From Copromyces sp. CBS 386.78 (lineage: Eukaryota > Ascomycota > Sordariomycetes > Sordariales > Sordariaceae), in assembly GCA_030685235.1 (NCBI GenBank), contig MU839093.1, forward strand, positions 310,001 through 374,000: a DNA stretch of 64,000 bases, in the 5' to 3' direction. A program made the position numbers and the translations under genes. The notes beneath the pieces are model-generated. The model was not told the origin of the DNA, made no database searches, and worked only from the letters and a program-made list of their open reading frames with translations. Shown here piece by piece: positions 12,306-22,456 of this stretch (positions within the stretch are counted from its first letter, which is position 1; every line of letters begins with the position of its first letter).

Positions 12306-14863
12306 ATGCCACCGACTTATACGACGCCGTCTGGCGAGATACACCTTTCGAAAGAGGCGTTCAACCGCCTCTGCGAAAGATGCGATAGCATGTTCAAGAG
12401 CCTCAGCGAGGGACTCGCACGTCCTAGACAACGACAGACTGTATGGCCCGGGTATGACTGGTTCTGGGATGAGGTACCCTATGGCAGCTTGCATGAGTTG
12501 TTCAACTCGGCATCCAAGGGCGACTGCCATTTCTGTTGCTCCTGTGCTGCTGAAGCTTTAATGTCTCCAAGAGCTCATCGTATCCCAGGCCAGGACGTGC
12601 GGCTTTCTCGGCACAATTATTCATCACTTCAACCAGTCGTGTCGCAAGGAGAATCACTAGAGATGGAGATAAAACCCTCAATCCATCAGCTTGTTCCGTG
12701 GAGCAACAATGCCTTAAAACTTCAGACAATGTACGACCCGTTTCCATTCCCACGTGTCCGTTTTACTGTCCATATTGTCAGTGAGGACGGTAAACGCGCC
12801 ATTCTTATGCACCTACATACAGAAGCTTACGAGATTCCCGGTAAGCCCTGTCATGTACTTGTTCCACGCCGAAGCTTCCTAATATCGTACTTCTTCTTTT
12901 AGCTCATCCGGCTCATAAACTCCCAACCAGTTTACACACGGGGAGCGAAGCATCCTTGAACCAAGCCACCCGGTGGATCGAAGACTGTTTGTCTAACCAT
13001 CCATCGTGCAACAAAGTTGTCCTTGCCAATACGCCAGAGAATCATCCCGCTCGCTTCATTGATGTAGGAAGTGAGGGAAGCCTTACGGTTCACATACGCT
13101 TGACTACCGGAATGGACTTTCGGGAGCAAAGATATATGACGCTGAGCCATTGCTGGGGGAGTTCAGTACCTACCCGGCTCCTACTGGACAATTATGGCTC
13201 CCGGTTGAAGGGCTTCGCGCTGGCCGAGTTACCTAGGACTTTCCAAGACGCCATTCTAATAACCCGAAGGTTTAACGTGCAGTTCTTGTGGATCGATTCC
13301 CTGTGTATCATCCAAGATTCCCCCGAGGATTGGGCAGCAGAATCTGCTCGGATGCGTTTTGTTTACCAGAACACTCATCTCAATCTAGCCGCCGCTGTAT
13401 CGCCAGATCCTAGTGGAGGCTTGTCTTGCCCCAGATATCCTCTATCATTTGTCCCCTGGGCGGTATCACTTTCCAAAAACATAACCCTGCAAAACCGCCC
13501 CCTTTACGAGAAAGACAGCTTCATTCTCGACACAAGAGGCTGGGTTCTTCAAGAGCAAATGCTGGCCAGACGTACCCTCATATTCGGGAAACATCAATTT
13601 TACTGGGAATGTCACAGGGGCGAATCGAGTGAATGTTTTCCAGATGTGGTAAATCACTCAGACGATGATGCCCATACACATAGACTCTCGGCAAGGACTC
13701 GAATAAGGACGATACAGACGGAGTTCTCAAGAGGCGAGCTGCTCCATGACTTCAAACGACTAAAGGTCTGGGCCTTGCTAGTCGCAGAATACTCTGAGAG
13801 GAGACTGACCAAGCAATCTGATAAGCTTGTAGCCATCTCTGGTCTTGCAGAAGAGTTGAGCAACGGATGGAATGGAATTACCTACCTTGCCGGTCTATGG
13901 TCCTACTGCTTCCGACAGAACCTTTTGTGGACATGCACGAACGTTACAGACAGCAAAGAACGCAACACTGATGTAGCCCCTTCTTGGTCCTGGGCTTCAT
14001 TGAGCGCTAAATGCTCCTTGCCACAGCCCTCGTCAGGGACACGTGTGGACAGTCTTGCGAACGTCCTGGAGGCTACTGTAACTCCATTAACACAGATCCA
14101 TTCGTTCGGACAACTAAGTGGGGGAACCGTTTGTCTCAAAGGCCCATTGTTACGGGCTACCGTGAGATCTGAGCGGGAACGTGGATGGTTGGATGTAGTC
14201 CATACCTCTATGGATGAAGAAGGCGCTAATAAATTCGGAAACCAACCAAACATACCTCTACCTTCGTTCCTCTTTCAATGGGATAAACAAGAAACTCGCA
14301 ACTTGGCGTTTGGTCAACCAATGCTGTTTTACGTTGCACCTCTTCATGTTGAACTCAGGAATTTATCATTGTGTATCAACGGGCTACTCCTAAGACCTGC
14401 GTTGACATCTCCCCAGGAGGGTAAGTTTGAAAGACTGGGCGTGTTTACAATCATCCAACGTATTTCGAATCCACACATGAAACGGCTTACCGAGGGTAAA
14501 GAAGCGATGCTCTATACGACAGACCAACTTTTCCCTCAATTGACCGGTGGATCGGAGGAAGAGAGGATGAGCCTACTGAGATCTGATCCGTATCTGAACG
14601 GCCCATTGAATACCAAGCTGAAAGACCGTTACTCTCCTGTGCTTGGACCTAGGGATAACCACGGTATCGGATCTTTTTTGGATACGTTCAAACACGGTTA
14701 CTCTTCCTCTTCTCGCCTCAAAAGGGAATTGGAAACACACGGGGTCGAACATTTTTTGGAGTGCTTGGATCTGGCAGCGCAACACAATAGGGAGAGCCAA
14801 AAGCCAGACGAAAACCTGCAGCATGATGAAGGTGATGGGTTCTATATATACGAACTGGTGTAG
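12306..14863 (+). CDS. HET-domain (heterokaryon incompatibility) protein
   Basis: Two exons, 12306-12840 and 12903-14863, around a 62-bp intron (GTAAGC...TTTTAG, phase 1), encode 831 residues. The HET domain lies at about residues 250-400 and shows all three hallmark blocks: YMTLSHCWG, then LPRTFQDAI..TRRF, then FLWIDSLCIIQDSPEDWAAES, followed by VYQNTHLNLAAA. HET proteins trigger cell death when unlike fungal individuals fuse. The N-terminal 190 residues hold a Cys-rich patch (CHFCCSCAAEA) often seen before HET domains. The C-terminal half is family-specific and unassigned; a WSWAS motif occurs, as in many HET proteins. The long 3' exon is intact, so the gene is probably functional. Its recognition partner cannot be told from sequence. 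Confidence 0.93.
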
Positions 14864-15265
14864 GAACAATAGTACCCAAGGGCATTCATTTGGAGTGGAC
14901 GAGAAAGACGGGATGAAATCTGTTACGGGTCAACCAGACCAGGCCGCGCAGAAATGGGAGGAAACGTCTCTCTGCCTTCTCCCTATTTCCGTACCTTCCA
15001 ACTTGATCGATTTCTGTCCTCCCGGTACCGGTACTGCTGCCTTCGAGGTCCTGCCACCACGGTCCTTCCCCCCCACAATCTTTCGTCGGTTCATAAATCG
15101 TTCCTCGGATTTCCTGTCGTCCTTCTCTCAGAAAACTTCTTCTCGCACACAACCACTCTCTCTCCTCAACAACAACAACAACTGCACTCGTCTCGTAAGT
15201 ACTTTTCTTTGTAATATAACTTTGAGAAGAACAAGGCAGTTAACGGTCTCAACAGTGTCTACAAA
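14864..15265. other. Intergenic / 5' leader of micro-exon gene
   Basis: About 400 bp between the HET gene and the next ATG. CT-rich and CAA-rich stretches (near 15165-15185) look like a transcribed leader. A GTAAGT at 15194 followed by an acceptor-like CAACAG at 15250-15255 could be a 5' UTR intron. Confidence 0.4.
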
Positions 15266-16258
15266 ATGGACGCTAACAACAACGACAACCGCAACAACCG
15301 CAACCGCCACCGCAACCGCGAGCGCAGGCGCAGGCGCAATCTTCGTCGCGCCGAGAATCGCGCGGCCGTTGAGAACCGCGCGCCTTTCCCTGGTGTCCAT
15401 GGTATGCAATAGAAAGATCCATCCTCCTCACTCAACGATAACAAGCACTAACTCGTCTTGCCTTGCGTCCACAGATGCCGGTCATCGCGCTGACTTGGGT
15501 CCCATGGACCTTGGAAACCGCGCCCCTGTCGTGGGTAAGTGATGAGAGATGTCTCTTCCTCACCTCGTCAATAATGAAAACTAACTCAGCTTGCTTCCAC
15601 AGCAGACATGCGCCACGATGAGGGCTGGGGTTATGGCGGCTTCGAGAACCGCGCTCTTGGTGAGCAATAAACGCTCCATCCTCCTGCCATAAGAAATGAG
15701 AACTAACTGAACATGTCTCCAAAGCTGAGGCTCCTCCCGCTTCGCAAGACGATCAGGGTAAGCAGCCTACGCATAATCCCCGACCTCGCTCCCGCAGCAC
15801 AAGAACTAACTCATTCTTCCGTATCTCTAGTCGCCGCATACTACGACTACTACATTAGGGCCGAGGGCCAAGCGGACATCATCTGCCCGCTTATCGCCTT
15901 GGCCGTCCGGCAGATGGGCCCGTCCTGCTTGTTCTCGGTCAGCGCCTGCCCGATGCAGGCGGCCAACGGCCCGGCGTGGGTCGACGATCACCACATCAAC
16001 TCGTACGGTGACCATGCCCTGGCGAGGATGACGGTCGCCCTGGCGGTCTTCCAATGGGGCCTGCGTGCCCAAATCAGGATGACGGCTCGCCGTTCCCTGC
16101 CTGCCCCGCAGCCGCCTCAACAGCAGATGCCATACCCGGCATATGCTCCTCCCGAGGCTCGCGGCGCGGCTCCCTACGGCGAGGCGGGCCCGCACCACTA
16201 CGGCTACCCGGCACCTCCTCCGGCCGGCCCTTACCATCATGCGCCTTACCAGCAGTAA
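15266..16258 (+). CDS. Micro-exon gene, Arg/Asn-rich N-terminus, Pro/Tyr-rich tail; function unknown
   Basis: Five exons: 15266-15401, 15475-15534, 15603-15659, 15725-15757 and 15831-16258, giving 237 residues. All four introns are phase 1, and the three internal exons are 60, 57 and 33 bp, so any of them can be skipped without a frameshift. Each intron carries an ACTAAC-type branch point. The first exon encodes a basic N/R-rich head. Exon 1, exon 2 and exon 3 carry an [EG]NRA motif (AENRA, VENRA, LGNRA, FENRA), as if exons had duplicated. The last exon has a Cys/Met/Ala-rich middle (residues about 95-180) and a Pro/Tyr/His tail ending YHHAPYQQ. No known domain recognised. The stop TAA overlaps a perfect donor (CA|GTAAGC), so a longer spliced form is conceivable. 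Confidence 0.72.
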
Positions 16259-16264
16259 GCGGTC

Positions 16265-16328
16265 CCCGGATGGACAGCCCCTTTGCAACGCTTGTGGCTT
16301 GTTCTTGAAAGCTACAAGTGTGTCGTGA
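16265..16328 (+). pseudogene. Fragment of a GATA-type zinc finger
   Basis: Read in the +1 frame relative to the upstream stop, this stretch encodes RSPDGQPLCNACGLFLK, the second half of a GATA (Cys4) zinc finger including the CNAC pair, then diverges and stops at 16328. The first Cys pair (CxxC) and the basic tail are absent, so it cannot fold as a finger. The spelling resembles the NIT2/AreA class of nitrogen regulators. It is a displaced fragment, not a remnant of a local gene as far as I can see. Confidence 0.8.
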
Positions 16329-16382
16329 GACCACTTAGTTTGAAGAGAACAAGCCACAAACAAGCGTTGCAAAGGGGTTGTC
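16273..16382. repeat. Inverted repeat made of the GATA-finger fragment
   Basis: Left arm 16273-16306 (34 nt, coding sense of DGQPLCNACGLFL) pairs with right arm 16343-16382 (40 nt). The arms match at 33 of 34 positions, apart from a 2-nt and a 4-nt bulge in the right arm. The loop is 36 nt. It sits 14 bp after the stop codon of the micro-exon gene, so it would lie in that gene's 3' UTR and could fold into a long RNA hairpin. Confidence 0.85.
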
Positions 16383-16383
16383 A

Positions 16384-18517
16384 GTATACATTTGTTCAAT
16401 CGTACGGCAATGGGTGGCGTCTTTGAGGTTAAGCGTGGCGTCTAGGTACCAGGGCATTTTCATGAACATGTTTGGCGTTTTGGGAAGAGTGGTAGGCCTG
16501 GGTAGTATATGGCGTTTGGGGGGGGGATCACACCATGAACTTTGCCATGGAGGGCGATGGAATATTTGGGAAAAGACATTGTCTTATGTCCGGCGCATTG
16601 GAGTTTAGGTTCGGTTTTCTCAATGTTGGTAGATACTACCTCTAGGGGAGAAGCAGCGGGTGCTGCGTCGTCATGTAAACTTCCGTTGGGAGACTGCGAA
16701 AAGCTACGACATCAATGCGGCGATAAAAAGGAGAGGATATTCGAACTAGTTGTACTCGGAGGTGGCAGGAGAGCACTGGTCATCAGTTGCATTACATATC
16801 ATGTTGCGAGGCAGTGGATCTGGATTTCGGGCGTTCAGGTTCGGCGTTCCAACACAGCGATTCCTACGAAAGTCTATTGTCTTGTTTCATTCTTGTGCCT
16901 ACCTCTAGGTAGATAGAGGTAACTTGATGATCATTTCACTCTTGAATAACTCTTGATGACTACCTTATGCTGACTCGTGACACTATTGAACTTGATACTC
17001 GACTTCGAAGTCCTGATACCACCTCTTAAGGTACTACGCGCCCTCTCCTTATGGTCTTGCATCCTAAATCCTCTCCTTGTCGGTTCTGCTATCACGAGCG
17101 ACGAGGTCCAGGGATGTAGACACATGACTCGTCCTCGTTGAGTTGGGCCATTGGATCGAAGGAAGGTGCGATAACTCCCGTCCGTAAGCAGAGTTAGAGC
17201 ATCGATTCTGGGAAAGAACTATCGTAAACTTGGTTCTTGAGAAAATCAGGTCACAGGAGCTGAATTTTGGGATGTAGAAGGAGCTACCTACTACCTTGCC
17301 AAACCGCCCAGTAGGCAAATAATCCTTTTATTCCAGAGCTTTTCTCGTTGCCACTAGACCGAGAAAGGAATATCAAACATGCGGGGTGAGCCTCATGACG
17401 GGTTCTAGACTTTGTGATTTGATTGCTACAAGTACTCGGCCGAAGGTTGTTTCCTTCTTATCGAAGTTACGAGACCGATTGTGGCGGTCAAGATCAAGCA
17501 AGTGACCCCTGTTGAGATGAATTTGGTCAAGTTTGCATCTCCCCCTCCCACTCGTCGAGATCCTCGCGTCAGTCAATCGTGTCGCGTTCACTTACTCCTT
17601 TACAACTCACTGTCACTCCTTCTCGATCAAAAGCATCTCGAAGCATCGTACTGCCCCAGGGTTCGCGAGTGTCGAGGAGGCATACATTTTCCGTTTTGCC
17701 TTCTTCTCCAAAGTAAGTGAAGACCTTTGTTTTACCCAGCGGTCAAATTCTCGTCGTCCAGACTCAGTTCATGCTTCTTCCCCCCTCGCATATACTCAAA
17801 ACCCAACTGACTAACCCGAGTACGTGGAGTGACAGGAGACTGATACAAACGACCAAGGCACCAACGACGCCGCCAACAACACTCGGCTCTTGTCCGATTC
17901 AACTCCCTCTTACCGGTGCTGAGCTGAGACTCAGAACTACTTGTTGGTAACCCGCAGCCTATAATACTACATGTACCCGTTTGAGGTCATGTTCTCGTTT
18001 TGGCCCCCACTAAGTCCGATTTACAGGCCAAGTTACCTTATTTCCGCGCGTCCTTTTATCCGGTTCTACGTGTTACCCGTCAAGATTCGCTTATCGACAC
18101 GTTGAAAGCGCAAGCCCATCAAGGAGCGGAACAGTTTGCGCCCAAGCAAACTCGTGGCGCTGTCACGGTGCCGACTCGGAAGGGTAGCCCCTCGGTTGGG
18201 ATTTGAGAAGATCATACCACTTCAGCAGTAAGAAACCGAGATACTCGCCGGGAACACAGACTTCGAGATTTCATCAACCGAGTCTGAGGCGGTCTATATA
18301 TCCGCATATCTCCATCAGTCTCTTCGCCTCGTATTCTCCTCAGGTATTATTTCCGTCTTCTGCCATCTGTCAGCCGCAAAACCCCTCTTCTAACTCGGAA
18401 AAGCAGCTTCAACATTGATCCCGCGGAAGTAAGCTAAACCTCAACTCCACATCACACGCCAAACTGGAAGGCACACAATCTCGCCAGAGATCTATACTCC
18501 CAGCCAGTCCTTCCAAA
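16384..18517. other. Long intergenic region
   Basis: About 2.1 kb without a supported gene. It holds a palindromic short repeat (TACCTCTA...TAGAGGTA at 16900-16921). The stretch 17990-18206 has a 68-codon open frame without ATG that I cannot assign. The right end is the promoter and leader of the methyltransferase gene. Confidence 0.45.
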
Positions 18518-19858
18518 ATGGCCGCGTCAGCTGGGAACACCAGCGGCACAGACGCCGCCATCACCGTGGCCTCACCAGCTCTACACGCTGGTACTCCAAC
18601 CGCGGCGACATGCACCCCCAACACCTCCAAGCCGCTTCCTCCTCGTCCCAGGGCGACAACAACAGCCGCGACCACAACCCGCAAGACCAACACCACCCTC
18701 CCCTCGGCTCCCAAGGTTAAAACCAAACCGGGCGCCAGCATCTACAGCAAGCCCCTCATGCTAACCACCTACGACAAATATGTCCTCGGCTTCAGCATGA
18801 CCTACCTCTGGCGCTGCCCCTCCTCCACCATCCTCGTGCCCTTTTTCCGCCAGAACTTTCGGGCCGAGAAGCACCTGGACATTGGCGTGGGCACGGGGTT
18901 CTTTGTGGCGGATGCTTTGGCCGAGAGACTTGCTAAGGACGAGGATCTCATGGCCCTGGAGAGGGACCCGGATAGGAAACTGGTCCAGCCCAAGATTGAC
19001 ATCACGTTGATGGATTTGAACGGCAAGGCGCTTGAGACTGCCAGGATGAGGGTTATGGGGGTAATTAACCACTCGAGATTCAAGGGCGAAAGCGGAAAGG
19101 GCAAGAACGGAAAAGACAGCAAAAGTGCCCCTGCCGCCAACATGAACACAAACATGGACATCCTCGGCAAGCCAGCCGGACCGAAAGCGAACGTGGCAAT
19201 CACCGTCACCACCATCCAAGCCGACGTGTTGGACGAGTCACTCACGCTACCCGGACCCGGCGGCGGCAAGCTTTTTGCCGATGACCAACATGAAGGCAGT
19301 GGCAGTGGCAGCAGTCCTGATTCCGGTTCCTCTGCCCCGGGTGGACCCTCCATCTCGAGACACTCTTTCAAATCCGTCAGCATGTTCAACCTGCTCCACT
19401 GCCTTCCCTACCCACCTGCTCCCGAGCCGCATGGTGGCCACCACGGCCAAGCAATCAAAAACCGCGCCTTCAGACTCGCAGCCGAGTGTCTAGCCGATGA
19501 CGGTGTCCTGGCTGGTTGCACGATCCTGGGTCGGAAGTACATTTCAGGTGGCTCTTGGTCTCGCCCGAGTTCGTCGTCGGCGGGCACGGCTTCGGGATCG
19601 GGATCGGGATCGGGAGCGGGAGTGAGCAAGGGAAAGGGAGCTGTGCATGGGCGTACAAGTGACCCGTCGGTCTGGAGAAGAGGCATGACGTGGTCGGTTA
19701 TGAAGTGGTACAATGCGACTGGAGTGTTTGGCAACTGGGCGGATGAGAGGGAGGAGTTCGAGAAGGGACTGAGGGAGAATTTCGAGTTTGTGGAGACGCA
19801 TGTGGTGGGCTGTATGCTGCTTTTCAATGCGGCGAGGCCGAAGAGGGGCGTGGAGTGA
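18518..19858 (+). CDS. Class I SAM-dependent methyltransferase
   Basis: Single exon, 446 residues. After a Thr/Ala/Pro-rich low-complexity leader (1-80), the conserved part starts at LTTYDKYVLGFSMTYLWRC. The SAM-binding glycine loop HLDIGVGTGFF is at about residues 119-130, and an acidic motif II (ITLMDLNGKALE) near 164. A later VTTIQADVLDE is a plausible motif III, and SMFNLLHCLPYP a motif IV-like turn. Gly/Ser-rich inserts (GSGSGS, encoded by GGGATC repeats near 19595) interrupt the fold without breaking the frame. The ending GNWADEREEFEKGL...HVVGCMLLFNAARP is typical of fungal small-molecule-type methyltransferases. Substrate unknown; no biosynthetic partner gene lies nearby. Confidence 0.85.
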   Translation: MAASAGNTSGTDAAITVASPALHAGTPTAATCTPNTSKPLPPRPRATTTAATTTRKTNTTLPSAPKVKTKPGASIYSKPLMLTTYDKYVLGFSMTYLWRCPSSTILVPFFRQNFRAEKHLDIGVGTGFFVADALAERLAKDEDLMALERDPDRKLVQPKIDITLMDLNGKALETARMRVMGVINHSRFKGESGKGKNGKDSKSAPAANMNTNMDILGKPAGPKANVAITVTTIQADVLDESLTLPGPGGGKLFADDQHEGSGSGSSPDSGSSAPGGPSISRHSFKSVSMFNLLHCLPYPPAPEPHGGHHGQAIKNRAFRLAAECLADDGVLAGCTILGRKYISGGSWSRPSSSSAGTASGSGSGSGAGVSKGKGAVHGRTSDPSVWRRGMTWSVMKWYNATGVFGNWADEREEFEKGLRENFEFVETHVVGCMLLFNAARPKRGVE

Positions 19859-20549
19859 AGTGTCAGCTGCATAGAGGTACCTATACATTTGGCAACCGAA
19901 AGAATAAGGTACATGTGATGGAGTGGGACATGTCACGACGTGATGGCTGGAAGGAACTGTACAACAAGCTGTTAAAAACTGGAGCACATAAAGTTGTTCT
20001 GATGTGTGGAAGTTTACTGGCGTTTTTGAGCTTGCCTCTATAAGGTAAACAGCTGGTCAGTCTATAGTTGGCCAACACCAGAGGTTACCTCTACTTGGAT
20101 GGGCGTCTTCACAGGTTTGGGAATGACTGAGTGGATCTTTGCTTCTTATTGCTTCATTCAAGCACATTGCTTCAAAGGCTCCGGGATTGTACAACTCGGT
20201 AACACGATGCCAGTTCGGCAGAGTCTCGAGTTATTTAGAAGCGGGCGTTAAGGAATAGGGCATGTAAGGTACTGTCGGAACTTGAGAAACTCATATTCAT
20301 GTTGGGTTGGAGGAAGGGCTTCGTACATGGTCTGTCATGTGGTCTTTGATGACACATATAGCATCGTTCAGCACACATATAGGTACCTCCAGGTAGAGGT
20401 AGTTACCTAACCTCAATCCCACACCTACCGCTTCCCCCCTCCCTTTCCTCCTGCCATCTCCCCGTCCCCCTTTTCCAGCATACTCTACCTAGAGGTACGT
20501 CCAAACCGTCAACTCACCTCACAACCTCCATCAAGTCCCAGCTCAATCC
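19859..20549. other. Convergent intergenic region
   Basis: 3' ends of the methyltransferase (+) and the next gene (-) face each other. It contains several TAGGTACCT/CTCTACCTAGAG short repeats (20381-20407, 20483-20497) and no gene. Confidence 0.5.
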
Positions 20550-21443
20550 TCAAGGCCCAGCCCCAGGCCCAAACCCAATCTTCATCCCTGACTTGTCCAA
20601 TCCGCCGACCTCCCTAATCCTCGCCGCCACATATATCCCCTCGGGGATAAACCTCTTCAAATACAACTGGTCTTTGTACTGTTCTCTGTACCTTGCGTTC
20701 CACTCCTCGCTCAAAGCCGGCAGACGAGTGGAGCGCCGTGGTCGTTCCTCCTCCTCTTCGACGACGACGCGGCAGAGATTGGCTTTCGTCTCGGGGGTGA
20801 GAATCGTGACTTGATCGTGAGGAAACCGAGGAGATTGGAAGAATTGAGGCATGATCTCCCTCAGCGCCTCGAGCGTTGCTTGTTCCCAGGCTGAACGGCT
20901 TTTGCTGGGCGTGAGGATCATGTCCGCAGCTGACACCTGAAAGCGTGCACGCAACTCGTTCGGCGCCAGCTCTCTCGCAGCTCTAACAAAAGTGGTTGCG
21001 AGTGCGTACTTGGAAAGGAGTGGTCGCAAAGGGTTTCTGATCATGTCCTTGAGTTTGGAGTACTCGTGCTCGACAAAGTTGTACACCGAGATTGCCTCCC
21101 GAAGCTTGCCAGCCTCGGCATACACATCTCCAAGCATCTTCAACCTTGCGCAAGCTTCTTCGCTTGACCCAAGCTGCTGAAAAATGTCGATATGATTCAT
21201 CGCGCCTAGGTTCACTCCGTGCTTGACGAGATACAAAGCTGCGTTCTTTCTCCTTGTTCGAATTGCCTGGAAAAGCTCGTGGTAGTCCTTTTTGATCACC
21301 AATTCCTCCTGAAGGGGTTCAACGCTCTCGTGATCGTCCAATGATTTTGCTTTCTGAAGCCACACGGGCTGCTCTGTCTGGCGGTCGGCAGATTGGCCCC
21401 GATCGTTAGGGTCATTGATATTGGGCAGAGCTTTTCCGGTCAT
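20550..21443 (-). CDS. Conserved helical protein of unknown function
   Basis: Single exon of 297 residues from the ATG at 21443 (the frame extends 35 codons further upstream). It is mostly helical. KLREAISVYNFVEHEYSKLKDMI and SSEEACARLKMLGDVYAEAGKLREA resemble a tetratricopeptide repeat; the preceding IRTRRKNAALYLVKHGVNLG resembles an ankyrin helix pair. An acidic EEEEERPRRST stretch lies near residue 230. Coding character is good (long frame, balanced composition) but I cannot name the family. No signal peptide or membrane helix. Confidence 0.68.
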   Translation of the reverse strand: MTGKALPNINDPNDRGQSADRQTEQPVWLQKAKSLDDHESVEPLQEELVIKKDYHELFQAIRTRRKNAALYLVKHGVNLGAMNHIDIFQQLGSSEEACARLKMLGDVYAEAGKLREAISVYNFVEHEYSKLKDMIRNPLRPLLSKYALATTFVRAARELAPNELRARFQVSAADMILTPSKSRSAWEQATLEALREIMPQFFQSPRFPHDQVTILTPETKANLCRVVVEEEEERPRRSTRLPALSEEWNARYREQYKDQLYLKRFIPEGIYVAARIREVGGLDKSGMKIGFGPGAGP

Positions 21444-21548
21444 TGTGCTGAGCCTGGGTTTACGTTGTGCCCCGCTCGTCGCCAACCATCTCAACTCAGC
21501 CGCATTGATCCTGTAACGACCGACGACGCGCTTCTGACGATATCTCAA

Positions 21549-22456
21549 ACGACACTAGGTAAGAGCGATGGCATGTGCAATCATCTTTCGACAGGTGGTT
21601 CCTGCACACCGAAAGCGCTGCCAAAAGCCGATAAAACTGGAAGGCGGCTGCTGGAATGACGAGATGGAAACTCGGCAGTGATCATGATGGAATGGTCCCT
21701 CCCAAACAAGAATACCTTAATGATCAATTTAGCTAACCGGCTCAAAGAGAGAACACCAACGGACGAGGTCCGACGGATGGAGATTCCCTGACCACACGTC
21801 GGTCGGATCACATGCAGAGCAAGCCGGGAAGCTTGAGGAGTTCCCGCATCAGCCGTCGCTTTGCAGTGACAAAGCAATGGACAATTGATGCATTCCAGAT
21901 AAAGCTGAATTTCATTCAAGTCAACGGACAAAAGCACAACGGACGAGAAAAGTCAGAGAACTGGCGCCTTCATGTTTAACAACCAAGCCGTTTCATAATG
22001 AGCTCTGAGCTGTTCTGTCTACCTAGAGGTAGACTAGGCCAGTCCAGTTTGCAAAATCCCACATATCAAGGAGTGTCCTGATCCATAGGTACCCCCAGTG
22101 TGCCCCGTTCAATCCCATTGCCGAGCCAGCCGACATCTATCCGAACCGCGATAACGCATACCTGAACAAACAAATGAATCCTCCGCTTCCAGTCCGGTCA
22201 CATGAACAAGATGGCCCCTTCAAGCTGAATACCAAAGTCCCGCCGGGCGTACATCAGGTGTAAATCCCGTTGATAAGTATCCTTGTTCCCACCGACCGGA
22301 TGGCGAACAAGGATACACCAGTCAAGTCTGGTATATCAACCCACCACTTCTTTCCAGTTGTCCATTGAACCTACCCATGTGCCGTGGGGCCAGCCCAGGC
22401 ACTGTGTCGTTCGGAAAGGGGTCCAAGATAAGTAGTGGGCAAGTGCAGGGGAGCGT
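21549..22456. other. Intergenic region with a strong hairpin
   Basis: No coding sequence supported. Contains a near-perfect palindromic short repeat at 22017-22034 and the hairpin at 22277-22316 listed separately. Confidence 0.5.
22277..22316. repeat. 12-bp perfect inverted repeat (hairpin)
   Basis: GTATCCTTGTTC (22277-22288) and its exact reverse complement (22305-22316) flank a 16-nt GC-rich spacer, in which CCA and TGG can pair further. It lies about 140 bp downstream of the stop of the gene at 22457-23233 (-), so it could be a 3'-end or protein-binding element. Confidence 0.8.
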
